A stretch of 64,000 bases of DNA, from positions 803,563 through 867,562 of the forward strand of contig QRDG01001848.1 of assembly GCA_012064385.1 (NCBI GenBank), in the 5' to 3' direction. The notes under the pieces were generated by a model that saw nothing but the letters and a program-made list of their open reading frames with translations, made no database searches and had not been told where the DNA came from. This DNA is from Puccinellia tenuiflora. Its lineage: Eukaryota > Streptophyta > Magnoliopsida > Poales > Poaceae. Numbering within the stretch: the first letter of the stretch is position 1; each line of letters opens with the position of its first letter. This document shows positions 49,083 through 62,000 of the stretch, one piece after another. The translations under genes and the position numbers were made by a program.

Positions 49083-49466
49083 TGGCTCCCGGGCTCACTA
49101 GAGCCCTTTATTTTAAACATTCCAAAATAGTATTTTCAATTCAAAAAAGTAAGAAAAAATATAATGTATGAATAGAAAATGATGTATACTCTCAAGTGTG
49201 TAAAGTTTCAATCCGAAATATTTTGTATTCTACGCTATACAAAAAAGATAAAATTATGGATCTAAGTAGGTGAATAGTGCAACATGAAATCTTGTCGGTT
49301 TTTGTGCAGCCCATAATATGAAGTATTTCAGATTGAGATATTACACGCTTGAAATATACATCATTACGTACATGTATATATTTTTATCATAATTTTTTGA
49401 AACTACAACATATTGTTTTTGAAAATTTTAAAATAAAGGGCTCCAGTGAGCTCGGATTCCAACAGC
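49083..49466. mobile_element. Inverted-repeat MITE with GAGCCCTTTATTTTA arms
   Basis: The left arm CTCACTAGAGCCCTTTATTT pairs with the complement of the right arm AAATAAAGGGCTCCAGTGAG. Internal pairing continues weakly through an AT-rich body. The flanks ACATCTTCG and GCATTTTCG agree at 7 of 9 positions, so a 9-bp duplication is possible but not certain. Confidence 0.65.
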
Positions 49467-50068
49467 ATTTTCGTAAAATCTTCACGCTATTTTGTTGTAG
49501 TGCATGAATACAATGTATCATGATATTACAAATATGTTACTACCCATTATAGACATAGTAACATAGACTAATATCATATGCATAATACTAGTTTATGTTA
49601 CTTTCCATTATGGCTAGTCTTTGACTGGTTCTTATTTCTGTTTGAAGCAAATGATGCGAAAGTTCCTGATACAAATTAAGGTATAGTAGTAGTTGATTGG
49701 ATATGCCCCTAACGATGTGATGCATGTGAGCCATAATTTATTGATGACGCGGCACGGGATCACCTAATTCCAGCAGAGCATATATAGCATGGCGCACAAG
49801 CCAGTCCAACTGCATATGTCTTTCAAAAAGGAGACGAACAGATAAAAAAGAGAGAGAGAGAGAGAGAGACGAAGTTTGCCGATGCGACTTAGCCTAATCC
49901 GTTATCGGTAATGCTCACAGGACAGTGATGTTAGCACGGCACAAGTACGCACAGTGGAACATACTGAACAAGTACAGCAAGGAGATAACTGATGGAACTT
50001 AGCCTGATTAAATCAATTTCTCTGTGATGTGAAGATTACCGTGAACATACTGCACAAGCGCGCAGGAT
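49467..50068. other. Spacer with (GA)n microsatellite
   Basis: AT-rich DNA with an uninterrupted AG/GA run at 49850-49869. No gene was recognised. Confidence 0.4.
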
Positions 50069-50080
50069 ATAACCTGTATG

Positions 50081-51429
50081 GGGCATTGCCTAGCTCGTTA
50101 CTTAGCTCAGAGGGTGAGGAAGTGTCTGTCCGCGTCGCTCCCAGGGGAGCGACACGGGCGAAGCCCTGCGCGCCCACCTCCCACCCCCATCCTCCTCCGC
50201 CTCCTCACCGCCGTCTGGCGTAGCTCCGCCGGGCAAAAGCCTGGGGGGTAGCCGGCGGCGGCGGGCCCTCCTCCCTCGCGCGCGGGGGTCTCTGGCTGCT
50301 GCGACGCGGCGCCCTGGACGGTGTGTCGCTGGCGGCGGAGCTGGAGCGCCGGGGCGGCGGCCCCGGGTTTCTTCGGCGAGTTGGCGGCCGTGGTGGCTGC
50401 GTGGGCAGCGCCGTGGCCTGAGCGGGCGGTGGCGTCCTCGTCGCGGCGGGCGCCTCGGGCTCGCCCGTGCGGGCCAGATCTGGGCCTGGGAGGGCACGAT
50501 CTGGGCCTAGCAGGGCCGTGCTACCGTCACGCTGGCGCGGGTGTGGTGCGGTGCTCTCTGCTGGTGGCGTGGGGGCAGCGGCTTGGCCGGCTGCTCTGGC
50601 GGCGGTGTTCTTCGGGTCGGCAGTGTCTATGCTCTGCGGTAGTTCGGTCACAGCGGCTCTACGGCGACCTGTTGCTCTCTGGCCGGCGTGCCCCTAGATA
50701 GAAGTAAGCCGGGGCGGCGGCCCCGGATTAGTGGTTGCGGTGCGGGGAGGGGTCTCTGGCCTCCCGCCGGCATGGCGTGGTCGTCGCTCCATGAGGTGTT
50801 GCGGCCTCCGCGACTTGTAGTTGGAACCGGTGGTTGACAACAGAGCCACGCCGCCTGCCTTGCTGCACCCTAGCCCAAGCCCTAGGGCTTGGCGGTCGAG
50901 GTCGCGCTTCAGGTGAAAGCCTCGCACTTAGGTGCCGACGGCGGCGGCACCCTCGGGTGTCGTTCTCCTTCTTGATTGCGTCGTTTGGAAGCTGCTACCC
51001 TCTACCGACGTGAGCGCCTCAAGTATCTCCGGGTGAAAACCCTAGCTCCTCTGGAGCGGGCGGCGGCAACGTTCACGTCGTTACCTTCTTGGAGGCGTCG
51101 CCTTGGAGTTCTCTTAGTTCTCGCTGTGTTTCGGGTTTGCGGCAGGCATGAGACGTGGCTCTGTGGTCTGGGCGGTGAAAGTCGGGGCGGCGGCCCCGGA
51201 CGGTGGTGTGCGCCGAGGCGGCGGCCTCGGGAAGCGATGTGGTCATGGCCCTTTGAGGCAGGGTTGTGCCTCTACATCGCAGGGCGCCGAGCTTGTGCCA
51301 CAAGGGTGGCGGTTCGTCGCTGTCGTATTTTTCATTTCTTTTGTTTTCATCTTTATCGCCTTTGTGCGATCCTGTAAATATTCTACCTGCTTAATATATG
51401 AGAGCCAGCAATTGCCGGACCTTTAAAAA
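50081..51429 (+). mobile_element. GC-rich non-autonomous retroposon (LINE-derived)
   Basis: A 1349-bp segment ends in a short A run and is flanked by the 12-bp direct repeat ATAACCTGTATG (50069-50080 and 51430-51441), the signature of target-primed reverse transcription. The motif GGGGCGGCGGCCCCGG occurs three times or nearly so (about 50352, 50710 and 51183). The 3' part (CTTTGTGCGATCCTGTAAAT, then CTTAATATATGAGAGCC) resembles a LINE 3' UTR. No reverse transcriptase is encoded; open frames of 75-150 aa on both strands are GC-driven. It may be a LINE with its coding body deleted, a separate non-autonomous family, or a captured transcript. Confidence 0.7.
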
Positions 51430-51639
51430 ATAACCTGTATGCAAAGGACCGATGTGTCAACACAACGCGGCTACCTACTCCGGCGACTACCGGCCCCCTA
51501 CACATTCCACTGGGCGGATCAGCCCGCGAGATCACGGCCGACGGCGACCGGCGGGCCCCCTTGCCCCGGCCTCTCGACGTGGCCGCGCCCGTCCCGCGGG
51601 CTCCTTGTGGCGCGTAGGCATCAGAGACCACGACCGTGC

Positions 51640-51945
51640 ATGGCCTGGCCCGTAGTAGCTAGCCTCCTCCTCCTCCTCCTCCCGGCGGCCCCACCGTACG
51701 TCGCAATCTGTACCGCCGGAGCCAACCTGCGGCTGCCTGTCGACTCGGTACTCATCAATGGACCACCCCGCGGCATCCAGCTACAATCCGGTCTCTCTCT
51801 TTCCGCGAGCCTGTGGGTTATATCCCCCGCCTCCTCGGCGTCGTCGGCGGTCCACAGGTTCCCCGCGCCGTCGCCGTCGCCGGCACTTGCGGGTGCCGTA
51901 GGGTCGGCCTCGGCGCGCGGCCAAAATGGGGGTGAGATTCTGTAG
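51640..51945 (+). CDS. Unidentified GC-rich frame with signal-peptide-like start
   Basis: The frame begins MAWPVVASLLLLLLPAAPPY, a good hydrophobic signal-peptide pattern, and continues for 101 codons with Ser/Ala/Pro-rich sequence and no recognised domain, to a TAG at 51943-51945. The minus strand is also open across it, a common effect of high GC. It could be a broken first exon of a secreted protein gene or chance. No splice donor or downstream exon was convincing. Confidence 0.2.
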   Translation: MAWPVVASLLLLLLPAAPPYVAICTAGANLRLPVDSVLINGPPRGIQLQSGLSLSASLWVISPASSASSAVHRFPAPSPSPALAGAVGSASARGQNGGEIL

Positions 51946-52144
51946 TAGCTCGGGAGAGGTTGCGGGTTGCTGTGGTCGGAGACAAGACAATCCGGCCTGG
52001 GGCGTGCCGATGTACAGCGACTGATCGTGGACAACGGGGTGGAGACAAGCAAGGTTTACTGTTCGGGCATGTGGGTGTCGACAGCTAATCCGGTTAGGCC
52101 GGATTGCTCTTCAGATAAACCTCGCCAAGAAAGAAGATAAATCT

Positions 52145-52199
52145 TTTTTTATAAACAGAATACATTAATATCGTGAGGATACCAATTACACCCAAAAGG
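52145..52199 (-). mobile_element. Tiny 5'-truncated LINE copy, 55 bp
   Basis: On the minus strand this reads as a LINE 3' end (GGTATCCTCACGATATTAAT, then GTATTCTGTTTAT) followed by an A run. It is bounded by the 14-bp direct repeat AAGAAGATAAATCT (52131-52144 and 52200-52213). Confidence 0.75.
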
Positions 52200-52213
52200 A
52201 AGAAGATAAATCT

Positions 52214-53000
52214 AGCTGGGGAGTAATGCGGATTTCGACAGGTAATACAGTAGGTACGGGGTGAATCGTTGTTCAGATAGAGAAGAGATAAAGCTAGCTA
52301 GGATTCTTGGGAAGTAACTCTCGGACGTCTTTTCCCCTAAACTTCTCTAGTTTACCTTTCGGACGTGACTAGTTCTAATTTCATCCATAATACCCAACTT
52401 AAATCTTGGTCAGATGACATCGCCCAGGATTTCAGGTCAGCGTGCTCCAACATTGATCTTTTCATAGGATTTTTGTGTTAAACATTGATCTATATCAGTT
52501 GCACGTAGTATGCAACTCAATTTAATCGGTGCGAAAAATGAAGAAAAAATAAACTTTAGTTGTAAGCATGGTGTTGAAAAAATATTAAGTTGCAACCATG
52601 TTGCAATAGAAGAAAAAAACTTAAATATAACTCGTTGAATTCTTTTTATTTCTAGCTTCTGTACAACTGTCCCTCCAAGTCACAGTATGTTGCAACACCG
52701 CACGGTGTCTGACTGTCTGTACCTTTCAAAGAACCGATTAAATTGAGTTGCCAACGAAAAGGCAGTTAGTAATACAACAGTTTACAGAAGTGACTCGAGC
52801 CCCCACACCTCATCCGCCACCGCATCCCTTGCCCACAAAACTAGAAATTTTATCTACAGAGAACATATCAAAGCACCTAGAGGCCATCGCGAAATGAGTC
52901 AACTATAACTTCAGTCATGATCCTATGTAAAGATTCTCGAGACCAAAACCCCAGAACACTTTTCAGTAATGATCAAGTGATGATCCTGTAACGTCTTTAC
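52214..53000. other. CASP 3' flank
   Basis: Region downstream of the minus-strand CASP stop, containing its 3' UTR. It is AT-rich with no gene or repeat recognised. Confidence 0.4.
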
Positions 53001-56000
53001 TTAGAGCACATGTGATAGTGTCCGGTTGCCAGCGTCCAGGATGATCTCGTCATGTGCAGGTGTTATGCTGTGCAAATATTTCAAGTTAGCCAATGCCTTA
53101 GGAGGATTTCAAATTCAAATTGATAATGTGATGCACGCTTTACCTCAGATAGCTCAGAGCAGACATTCTGTACAGCAACGTAAACACAAGGAGATGCAAT
53201 CCAATAGTGTAGAAGAATATAAATGTCCGGGCAAATCTGTGAATACAAACAGAACAGATGTTGTATTAATTTCTTATTTTAGTCCGCTTCATAGAAACAA
53301 CACATGAGCTCAGGCATCATTAAAACAAAATATGGGCATTTATGCATTCTTATCCATGAAGGGCTGGAATTAATCGATAGTGACCAGTTTAAAGTTTGGA
53401 GATGAGCATAATGACCAAACAGAGATGCAGAGAAGGGTATAATTTCACGAAGTTGGAACTAAATTAACTACGTCCATGTCATTAGAAGCAGATCCTGTAC
53501 TTATTCAATTCAAACTCTGAATTGTCAAATAACAAATTTGGCATGCATAGCTATCCAGTTTCTACACCAATTTACTAGTTAACATTAAAAATCAGCAAAT
53601 ACAACAAAAACAAAGAAAAGGAAAACTTGAACTGCACACCCCACAGAAAATGATAGTGTCATACTTGTTACCGAGGAGAAAACGGCCACTGCTGAGAGTG
53701 ATTTTATCTCTTATACCAAGTTCCTTGTATCTTTGATCCTTTTCCTGGATAGGACAAAAAACAAATAGCTGAGCTGTGCGCAATACCATAGATAACACAT
53801 GTTAATGATGATATGTTAAAATATGTCTACCTTCCTCGAGAAAGCGGCAAAAGGATTTATGTCATCCTCGTACATTTTCTTGTACTTTGTTTCAACATCT
53901 GAAGAACCACTTTCAATATCTTCTGCATACTGTATGGCGCAACATATCAAAGGTCAAATGCTAGCCAATGCAACTGATATTTGAAATAACATCGTAAAGA
54001 TTTATGTTTAAACCTTCTTCGGTCCTCTAGAAACAATCTTCTCGTGACTGTAGTCCTGGACGTATCGAATCTTTCCGTACAATTGAACATTATCAGCTTT
54101 TGTTTTTTCCAATTCTACAGCTAGCATTTCATACTTCTCTTTTAACCTCCTCAGTTCCTGAGATACGCAAAAATGACAATAGATGGTCAGTGGTGATACA
54201 TTTTCATATTTCATTAAGCAAAGAAGCATCATGGGATAAAAACAAAATCCCAAGAGAAGCATAACAGATCCACAGCTATGAAGAAAATTAAGGAAAATGG
54301 TCCTCTCGTATCAATATCTCCCTTCAAGTTAAGAGAATGTCTTGTGACATTCCTAAATAAATGATCACTAATCAAACCACATCATTCACTGCTACCAAAC
54401 CTTGTGAAAAATAGAAACCTGTAATATAATGGCGCATCGGTGCTGTTTCGCATATACTTCAACTGAGAACCACACAACTAGTCTTACTTGAAACACAACG
54501 ACGCAGACATTTTCAAAATTGCATGAAACATACCTCCTCAGTTTCACGTAGTCGTGTACGGAAACGGTCCCTCTGATTGCAAATGACCTTGAGCATGGAA
54601 CTTTGATCTTGGTCTGGTGATGCATGCCTTGGATCAGTACCCTGTAAATAAATGGAAAGAAATAAGCTACACGTAGAGGTAGTGACCATCCGATTATACA
54701 ACCCAAAATAGTAAGTGTTGTTTGCTACAAAAACATGAGTAAAAAATGTTTTTAGGCACATTCAGCATTTGCCGGAAGATGAATAGCTGTGGATACTGTT
54801 GATACCAACTGCATATACTGCTACATACTCAAGTCACATGCATGTTAGCAAAATCATGGTATCAGTTTTTTTCTGGGAAACTGTGGGAGAGGTCCTACTG
54901 CATTATATTGAAACATATACAGAAAGTTTTTTGTTTGTGTTTTACCAAGAAATGGTTAACAACTTGTGACTAGTGCGTCATATAATATAAGCAACATAGA
55001 TTTCAGAAATAGACAGCAAAATTCACCAACTCACTGTCGCACCTGTTCATTTGATACTAGTTATGAAAATCATGGTGCAAAAAAGACCAGCCTTTGGTAG
55101 CCCTTCAATGGTTTTGCGTTGATTTAAAGTTAGATCGAATTGGGTTTCTCGTGCATGTATTGTCCACAGCCAAATTATGCAGGCATTGTGCAGCTTATCA
55201 AGGTAATGAAGAATTATAGCGACATGGTTCGTCCTAACTGAACCCAAAGTAGAAATTTTACCTCCGATACTTCATTTGAGCCTATTTCTTGGAGATCCCA
55301 ATCATTCAAAAGTGAACTCCTCCTATCAGTTGAACTGCACCCCTGCACCAAAGTTAAAAGATATATCAGCTACATATATGTCCTTAACAAAAAAAAGTAA
55401 TCAAAAAATATTTGGTTTCCTAAGTATCTAAATTCAAGGATTTTGTAGTTCCTTATAACAACATAATATCACTGTTCAGCTTGTAGATTTGTAGACCATA
55501 GTATAAATATTAGTACAGAGACATATTACCAGTAAGGATTCTATATTCAAAAGACAATAGGATCAATTGGCAATATGTGAATTATCACAGGAGCAAGGAG
55601 AGCAACCTTTAGTATGTCATCCTCGAGTTTCAGAATCAATTTTTGCTGCTCTTCAACCTTTGAAGTTAGTTCAGCGATCTTGTTTTCAGCTTCCTCAAGA
55701 AGACTTGACTTCTCTGATATTTTAACCTTTAAGAGATACAAGGAACTTATAAGACAGTTCCAGCAGGGAAGATAACAAGTATACTGAAGAATCACTGATT
55801 GTCCAAAGAAGAACTGCTCAGAGCACCAAACCAGTTTCCAGCATCTAAACTGAATACAAACCTTCAGTTGTGTTAGTTCATGCTCCATTTTGCGGTTCTT
55901 GTCAAGAAGCAAAGCTTCCAGCTTGCTCATTTCTTCACCATTAGTTGCTAGCTCCCAGTCTTCAGCTTCAATTGAGTTGTACCCAACAGCCTATTGGGAA

Positions 56001-59000
56001 AAAAAGGTATTTCAGCAAGCATGAGGACAGAAAATCAAAAGAAAGTGTGGGCAATGTGGAGGAATAACAAAACGTATTTCAGGCATATCATTCTATGATC
56101 ACCAACAAAAAGATGTGGGGCAAATTTAGTATAAGATGCAACACATAATAGCTAACGTGTTAATTTTTTTGTCCCAACCTGCAAAATCTGGACCTTTTTC
56201 TTGAGATCATCAACTAGTCTAGCCGTAGGTCTTTCTTGAAGTTCTTTCTTAAGCTCCGCTATAGCAGTTTCCTACAAAAGGGAAACCAATTAACAAAACA
56301 TCAAAGAAGTGAAGAATAGTTTACATGGATACAAATCATTCAAACAGCATATATATGGTGTATCGATTTATGATTGTTAAAATGGCTCACAGATATAGTG
56401 GAAGAAATAACATATTATTATCTCTATTACAACTATTCATCCATGTTTGATTTTTTCAGGTTCAGATGCAAACCTAGTGGCTGTAGCCATGTCTACTAAA
56501 CTCGCCTATGACAGCAAGTAGATAATGCTGGAATTAAAAAATAAACATATTGAACTCTATTGGGAAAATGGATTGTAAGTAATTAGACAGGTAAATGATA
56601 GCAGAAGACTACTGTGCCCTTCAGATGATGGAAAAAAATAAACAGGGGGTTCTCTAAAGAGAGAATGGTTGAGACCCTTCCAGAATTTTACTTCAATGAA
56701 TACATACACACTTATAGCTTGGCAACCAGTAGTCAACAATAAGAGTAGCAAGTTGGTTAATGAACCATTAATTTTGACATAACAATGCACTTTTCATGAC
56801 TGAGTACCTTCTCGCTGAGTAAAGCAGTTAACTTCTTCAGTTCATTCACATGCATTTCTTTCTCAGTTGATAAAGTACTTTCAATGCTACGCAGTTCTGC
56901 ATTCAACTCTGATATAATCTTCTCCTTGGCATTCAAGGAACTCTCAAGTATGTCATTTGGGTCCATGTAATCACTGCATAATTACATAATTCAAATAACA
57001 TGTTAATATTAAATTCTAGATAATCATAAAATTCCATCTAAATAATAGCAATGCTGCTGAAAGTCACTAGCATTACCAGTAATTGAATTATGAATAAATA
57101 AAAATTAGCAAATCCACACTTTGCATATATGTTCATACACAGGAAAAATGCAAACCAAATTACCTATTATTGCTTGGGTCTTCATGTGTTGTCTGCAACT
57201 GAGAGCGTAAATCTCCCTGCAGCAAAAATGATAATGCGAAGAAAATGGTATGTTAGGGATAGCCAGTAATAGATGTGCAACATTTTGGTCAGCACATGGC
57301 ATGTCAGTCACAAATTCAACATATTCACAACTGAGGGTTATAACATAGTTTAGGATTAATTCCATATTAGTATATCAAAACATCATTTTTCGTAAGATAC
57401 TTTAAGAAAATGAAGAGTGAAAAATCCTTATATTTTAAAACAAAATTCAGGAAACATAAAATTAGGCCATTTTCAATATATACTGGAGCAACTGCCAGGA
57501 AACAACCATGGGGTGATACGGCCAATTGCCAACACCTCATTTCTCCCCTCTCCTCTTCCTGCATGTCTACTCTTTCTGCCCATCCTCTAACTAAAGGCCA
57601 GCAGAACAAAATAGTAGATCTCAAGGCATCTCCTAAAAAGGTGCTAAAGCTCAAGAACAGCTGCCCTCCACTTGCCCAAATCAAACCCTATTTTGGATGG
57701 ACACAACCCCACTTGCCAAATAAAACTACGTTGCATGGAGCCACACACCCTAGGATTACAGAGCCACATGAACCAAGAAATATCATATTCTAGGACAGGA
57801 ATGACTTAGATGATGTTTCCCTTCCAATCGCCAACTCCAAGTTGTGCTCATCAGGGGCCATAAGTCTAGTGTAATTGTCCATGGCTCAGTTATAGTTCGG
57901 ATGGGGGGATCTGGAGGGGACATTAATGACTCAGAAGTGTTAGTTATGATGTGCATGGAGGAGACGGAAAGATAAAGTCAGCGTGTTCAGAATCTTTAGC
58001 CCTGCTGTCTGAAGGCTTCCGTGCTGCTCAAAGAGTCTTCTGAGGGAAGCAACACATTTCCTCTGATGGACCCGCAGGTCATAGAATTGGTTTGGACGGT
58101 TGCCACAATACTAGTGTTGGTAGGCATGGAAACATTTTGTGGATCAAAATGATGCTGGTGTGCAGAAAAAACATGACAAACTCCAAAAGCAATGTTTGGT
58201 TTGCTCGCCAACATAGTGTGGATTGAGTAATGTTTTCTGGCCAATAAACATTAAGTTTGTGGCAGCTTTCACACCATGTCTATGACATGATGGACCATCA
58301 GGAAGAACGATTTGCCACTCCAATACATCTCTTCTTTCCCCATCTAGCTATAAATGAGTCAGGACAAATACAGGGACCCCTAGCAGGAAGGTGACTCCAA
58401 TGCCACAATGGAACACCAACGAGTCACATGACAAGGAACTCTCGAAAGATTTAGGAAATGGATATTTGAGCAATTTTGTAATTGTATTGGTGGGTGCTCC
58501 CACTATGTTAACTATGAACTGTGCCTTGGGAACTGTGCAGTCTATCACCATAAATTTGCTGCAACAAAATGAGAGAACGTGCATAGATCTCAAGGCACAA
58601 ATCCCGGCTGACATACTGGGAGCATCACAGCCATATGAGTGTAAGGGATTCTCCCAAAGCCGAAAGACCAACGTGCAAAGTTACCTTTTCTCTCTCAAGG
58701 CTAACTAATCGTGATTGAGCACGTTCAACTTCATCCATCAGAAGGCTCACTTCAGATTCCTTTGCTGTCCGGTCCTCCTCTGAACAATAAATAATACTTT
58801 GTTAGAATCTAGAACCTTCGTAATTATTGTACCATTAAGTATAACAATCGCCAAACATAAATAAGAAAGAAAACCTGATTGAGTACGAAGCTCAAACAAT
58901 TGGCTTTGCGCCGATTCATGTAGTTTCTGCATATTCTTGACACTTTCTGTAGCTTGCCTTAGTTGGTCCTGCAATGACCTTTCCCTACAATCATGGTAAA

Positions 59001-62000
59001 CTAAAGTTCAAATCTGCGGCATGCATCATGATATAGGATGTGGCATCTGATACCATGCAAATTCTAGATATCAGGAAGCTTAAATATAAATTGTGATGAT
59101 AGTTAAACAATTATTTTCTTAATTGCAACTCCCTCCGTTCTTTTTTATAAGGTGCGTTAGTTTTTCAAATGTCATTTTTTTCTATATTTGACCAAGTTTA
59201 TAGAAAAAATTATAACATCTACAATACTAAATACATAAAATATGAAAACATCTTTCATGATGGATCTAATGATACTGATTTGGTATTGTAGATGGTGTAT
59301 TTTTTTTATAAACTTGGTCAAAGATGGTTGACTTTTGTAAAACTAATACACCTTATAAAAAGGACTGGAAGGAGTGTTATTTATCATACCTATCTTTCAG
59401 GGCTTCAAGAGTTTTCTGACTATCTTCTGCCAAGCTTCGATGTTTCATTTCGACCATCTCTCTCACTTTTTCTTCCATCTAAAATCATAACAAAAACAAA
59501 ATATTAGAAAGTAAAAGGATCTTAAATTTGTGAAACAGGAAGCACTTTTTGTAGAATAGATATCAGCGATGTTTTTCCATAGAAGTTGGCATGCCAAGAA
59601 CTCACTACACATAAACTGGAAGGAATATTTCACCTGCAAGTGCGTCACTTAGATTGCGTACCAAAAAAAAAACTGACTAATGGTGCTATGTTAGTGGGCC
59701 AGTATATTTGCAGACAGAACATACTACCATTGCTGTTAGTTTAGGTGAAATTTGGAGTTTCAGCCGATGTCATCAATGTAAATGGGCTTAAGTTTCTAAT
59801 AAAAACAGTAGGAAGTTTCTGAAACTTTCCAAAGTGTCAAGAAATCAATCCAGCCATTCAAGTATAATAATTAGCAACACCATTATATGGATACAGGAAA
59901 TCAAGATAATTTAATAAAGCACTAGTATGAAGACACTGAAAATTTTCAACTGTGATACTGACACCCTTCTTGCAAACAACAAGAACAGAAGGAAAGCTAA
60001 TTATTTTGACAAAAATAGCGCAGAAAACCGAGTGAACTTAGAACATACCTGTTGTTCTAGTTGGCGGTTTCGCTCCTCAAGTCGCCTAATTGTTGCCTGT
60101 TGGTTCTTTAGGTGGGCAGATTCCGCCCTGTATTCTTCAAGCTCAAGATTCATCTTCCGATTTTCAGTCTCCAGTTCAGATAATTTCTGGTCTTGATCCT
60201 GAATGCATTGAGATCGTTATGACAAACTTCAGTGAAAACTGAAACTACTAGGTAATGACTGAACCCCATATATTATATTTGAACCAGATACTAGGTATAG
60301 ATATACATTCAAGCAAAGGAACAAACAAAATTGAACAACGTCAGGGTTTGTTAGAGGATATTGCACTACCATACCCTGTTTTTTCTGAAGTTCCTAACTA
60401 TGATATGGGCTAATGTTAAACACTTGACTGCTACTTTTAAGCTGGAACAAACTAACTCTCGTCTATATTTGCAGTTTGACAGCTTTCCACATATAGTTTA
60501 ATTTATGCAAACTGGCACCTATTATTGCAACAGTTCTACTTGTACAGCGGGTGACGATACAATCATACAAGTAATTTGGCCAAAAAAAAACTGTTATTAT
60601 AAAAAATTGACTATGAAACTACACATCTACAATTTAATGGTAGGTGACAAGAACAAAGACCAATAAGATGGCAAGCGATTACATAGCTTAGATTAGAGTT
60701 AGCAAGATAATAAATATTGGTTAGAACTTGCACTTTTAGAGAAGTCAGGACAGCCGCGAAGAGGTTTCCTCTATGAATATATCACACAATTCCGAATTAG
60801 AGCATCTACGGTAGAGAATAAGATTGAATACATACAGCCATAGAAGCAAGAGCTGGATACGGATCAGGGGCTTCATAGAGCTTCTGGTAGATGTTGAGAA
60901 AAGCATTTTCTCCGAACTTTGCTCTCTTTGTGAGATTGTCAACTTCCTCTTGATAACTCTTAAGCAATGAGTTGAACAAACTAAGCTTGTCATCTGAAGA
61001 TGCCTTCTTAAAATCCCGAGTATTCAGCAGTCTACGTCGGTTCTTCTGGCTCGTCTCTTGATTCTCTGCAATCTTTAGACCCTGCTCATCCAAACCACTT
61101 CTTTCTTTCTCCAAATCGAAGTCTAAATTGTACAAGAAACAAGAGTCAGATTATCCACCATGGATAGCATAAAATTTTACATGAGACAAAATTCAAACAA
61201 CATTACACAGAAAAGAACATGAAATAAATCAATATGCTCTCTACAGTCCATGAGCATTCACACTTGGAAGCTGTTTCTGCATTGTAACTTTCCAAACCGC
61301 CAAATGGAAACCCCAGTAACAGTCAAGTGGCATGTTAACTCACAGCTACTCTCCCTACTTGGTATATAAGAATGCAAATAAATTCTAGAAGGCAGCAAAA
61401 GTTCACGGCACCTCTGATCAATCGCCAGCTCTCTTATGCAAATGATGTAGCTATATAGCTTTTGTTTTCCTTTTGCAGAGTGGCTATATGGCATTGCCTT
61501 ATTTGCCTATGCACAACATCTGATCTCTCTCTCTCTATCCATACTTTTTTCGATCAGCACAGAAACTAATCTAAAGCTTGCCAAGCTTCATAGAGTTGGC
61601 GAATTTAAGTTTGAGATGAAGACACTGAAACTGCTTGGTCTGCCTGTCACGAGCACATCATACAGTTTGAAGCCAACTGAGGGAGTGGAAAGCAAAAATT
61701 GCTAGCAGAACTGAATGCGAGTGAACAGCGTAAGCATTTCAGGGCAAGTAAGACCTCTCAAGTGGCGATTAGTAGGAAACCGCACAAATTCTGCTCCTAC
61801 AGCCAGTGCGGGTGCGCGCAACTGGGAATCGCGGCTTAAGCCCCAAAAACCAATCTACCATGCCTTCGGAGCTCACCAATTCGAACCAGCGGCATCGTCT
61901 ACGTCTAGTAAAAACAAAGGGCAGGTGAGATCGACGCGGACCTTTCCAGAAGTTGCAGACGACGGCGAGCGGCGACGCAGAGGACGACGGGGGCGGTGGA

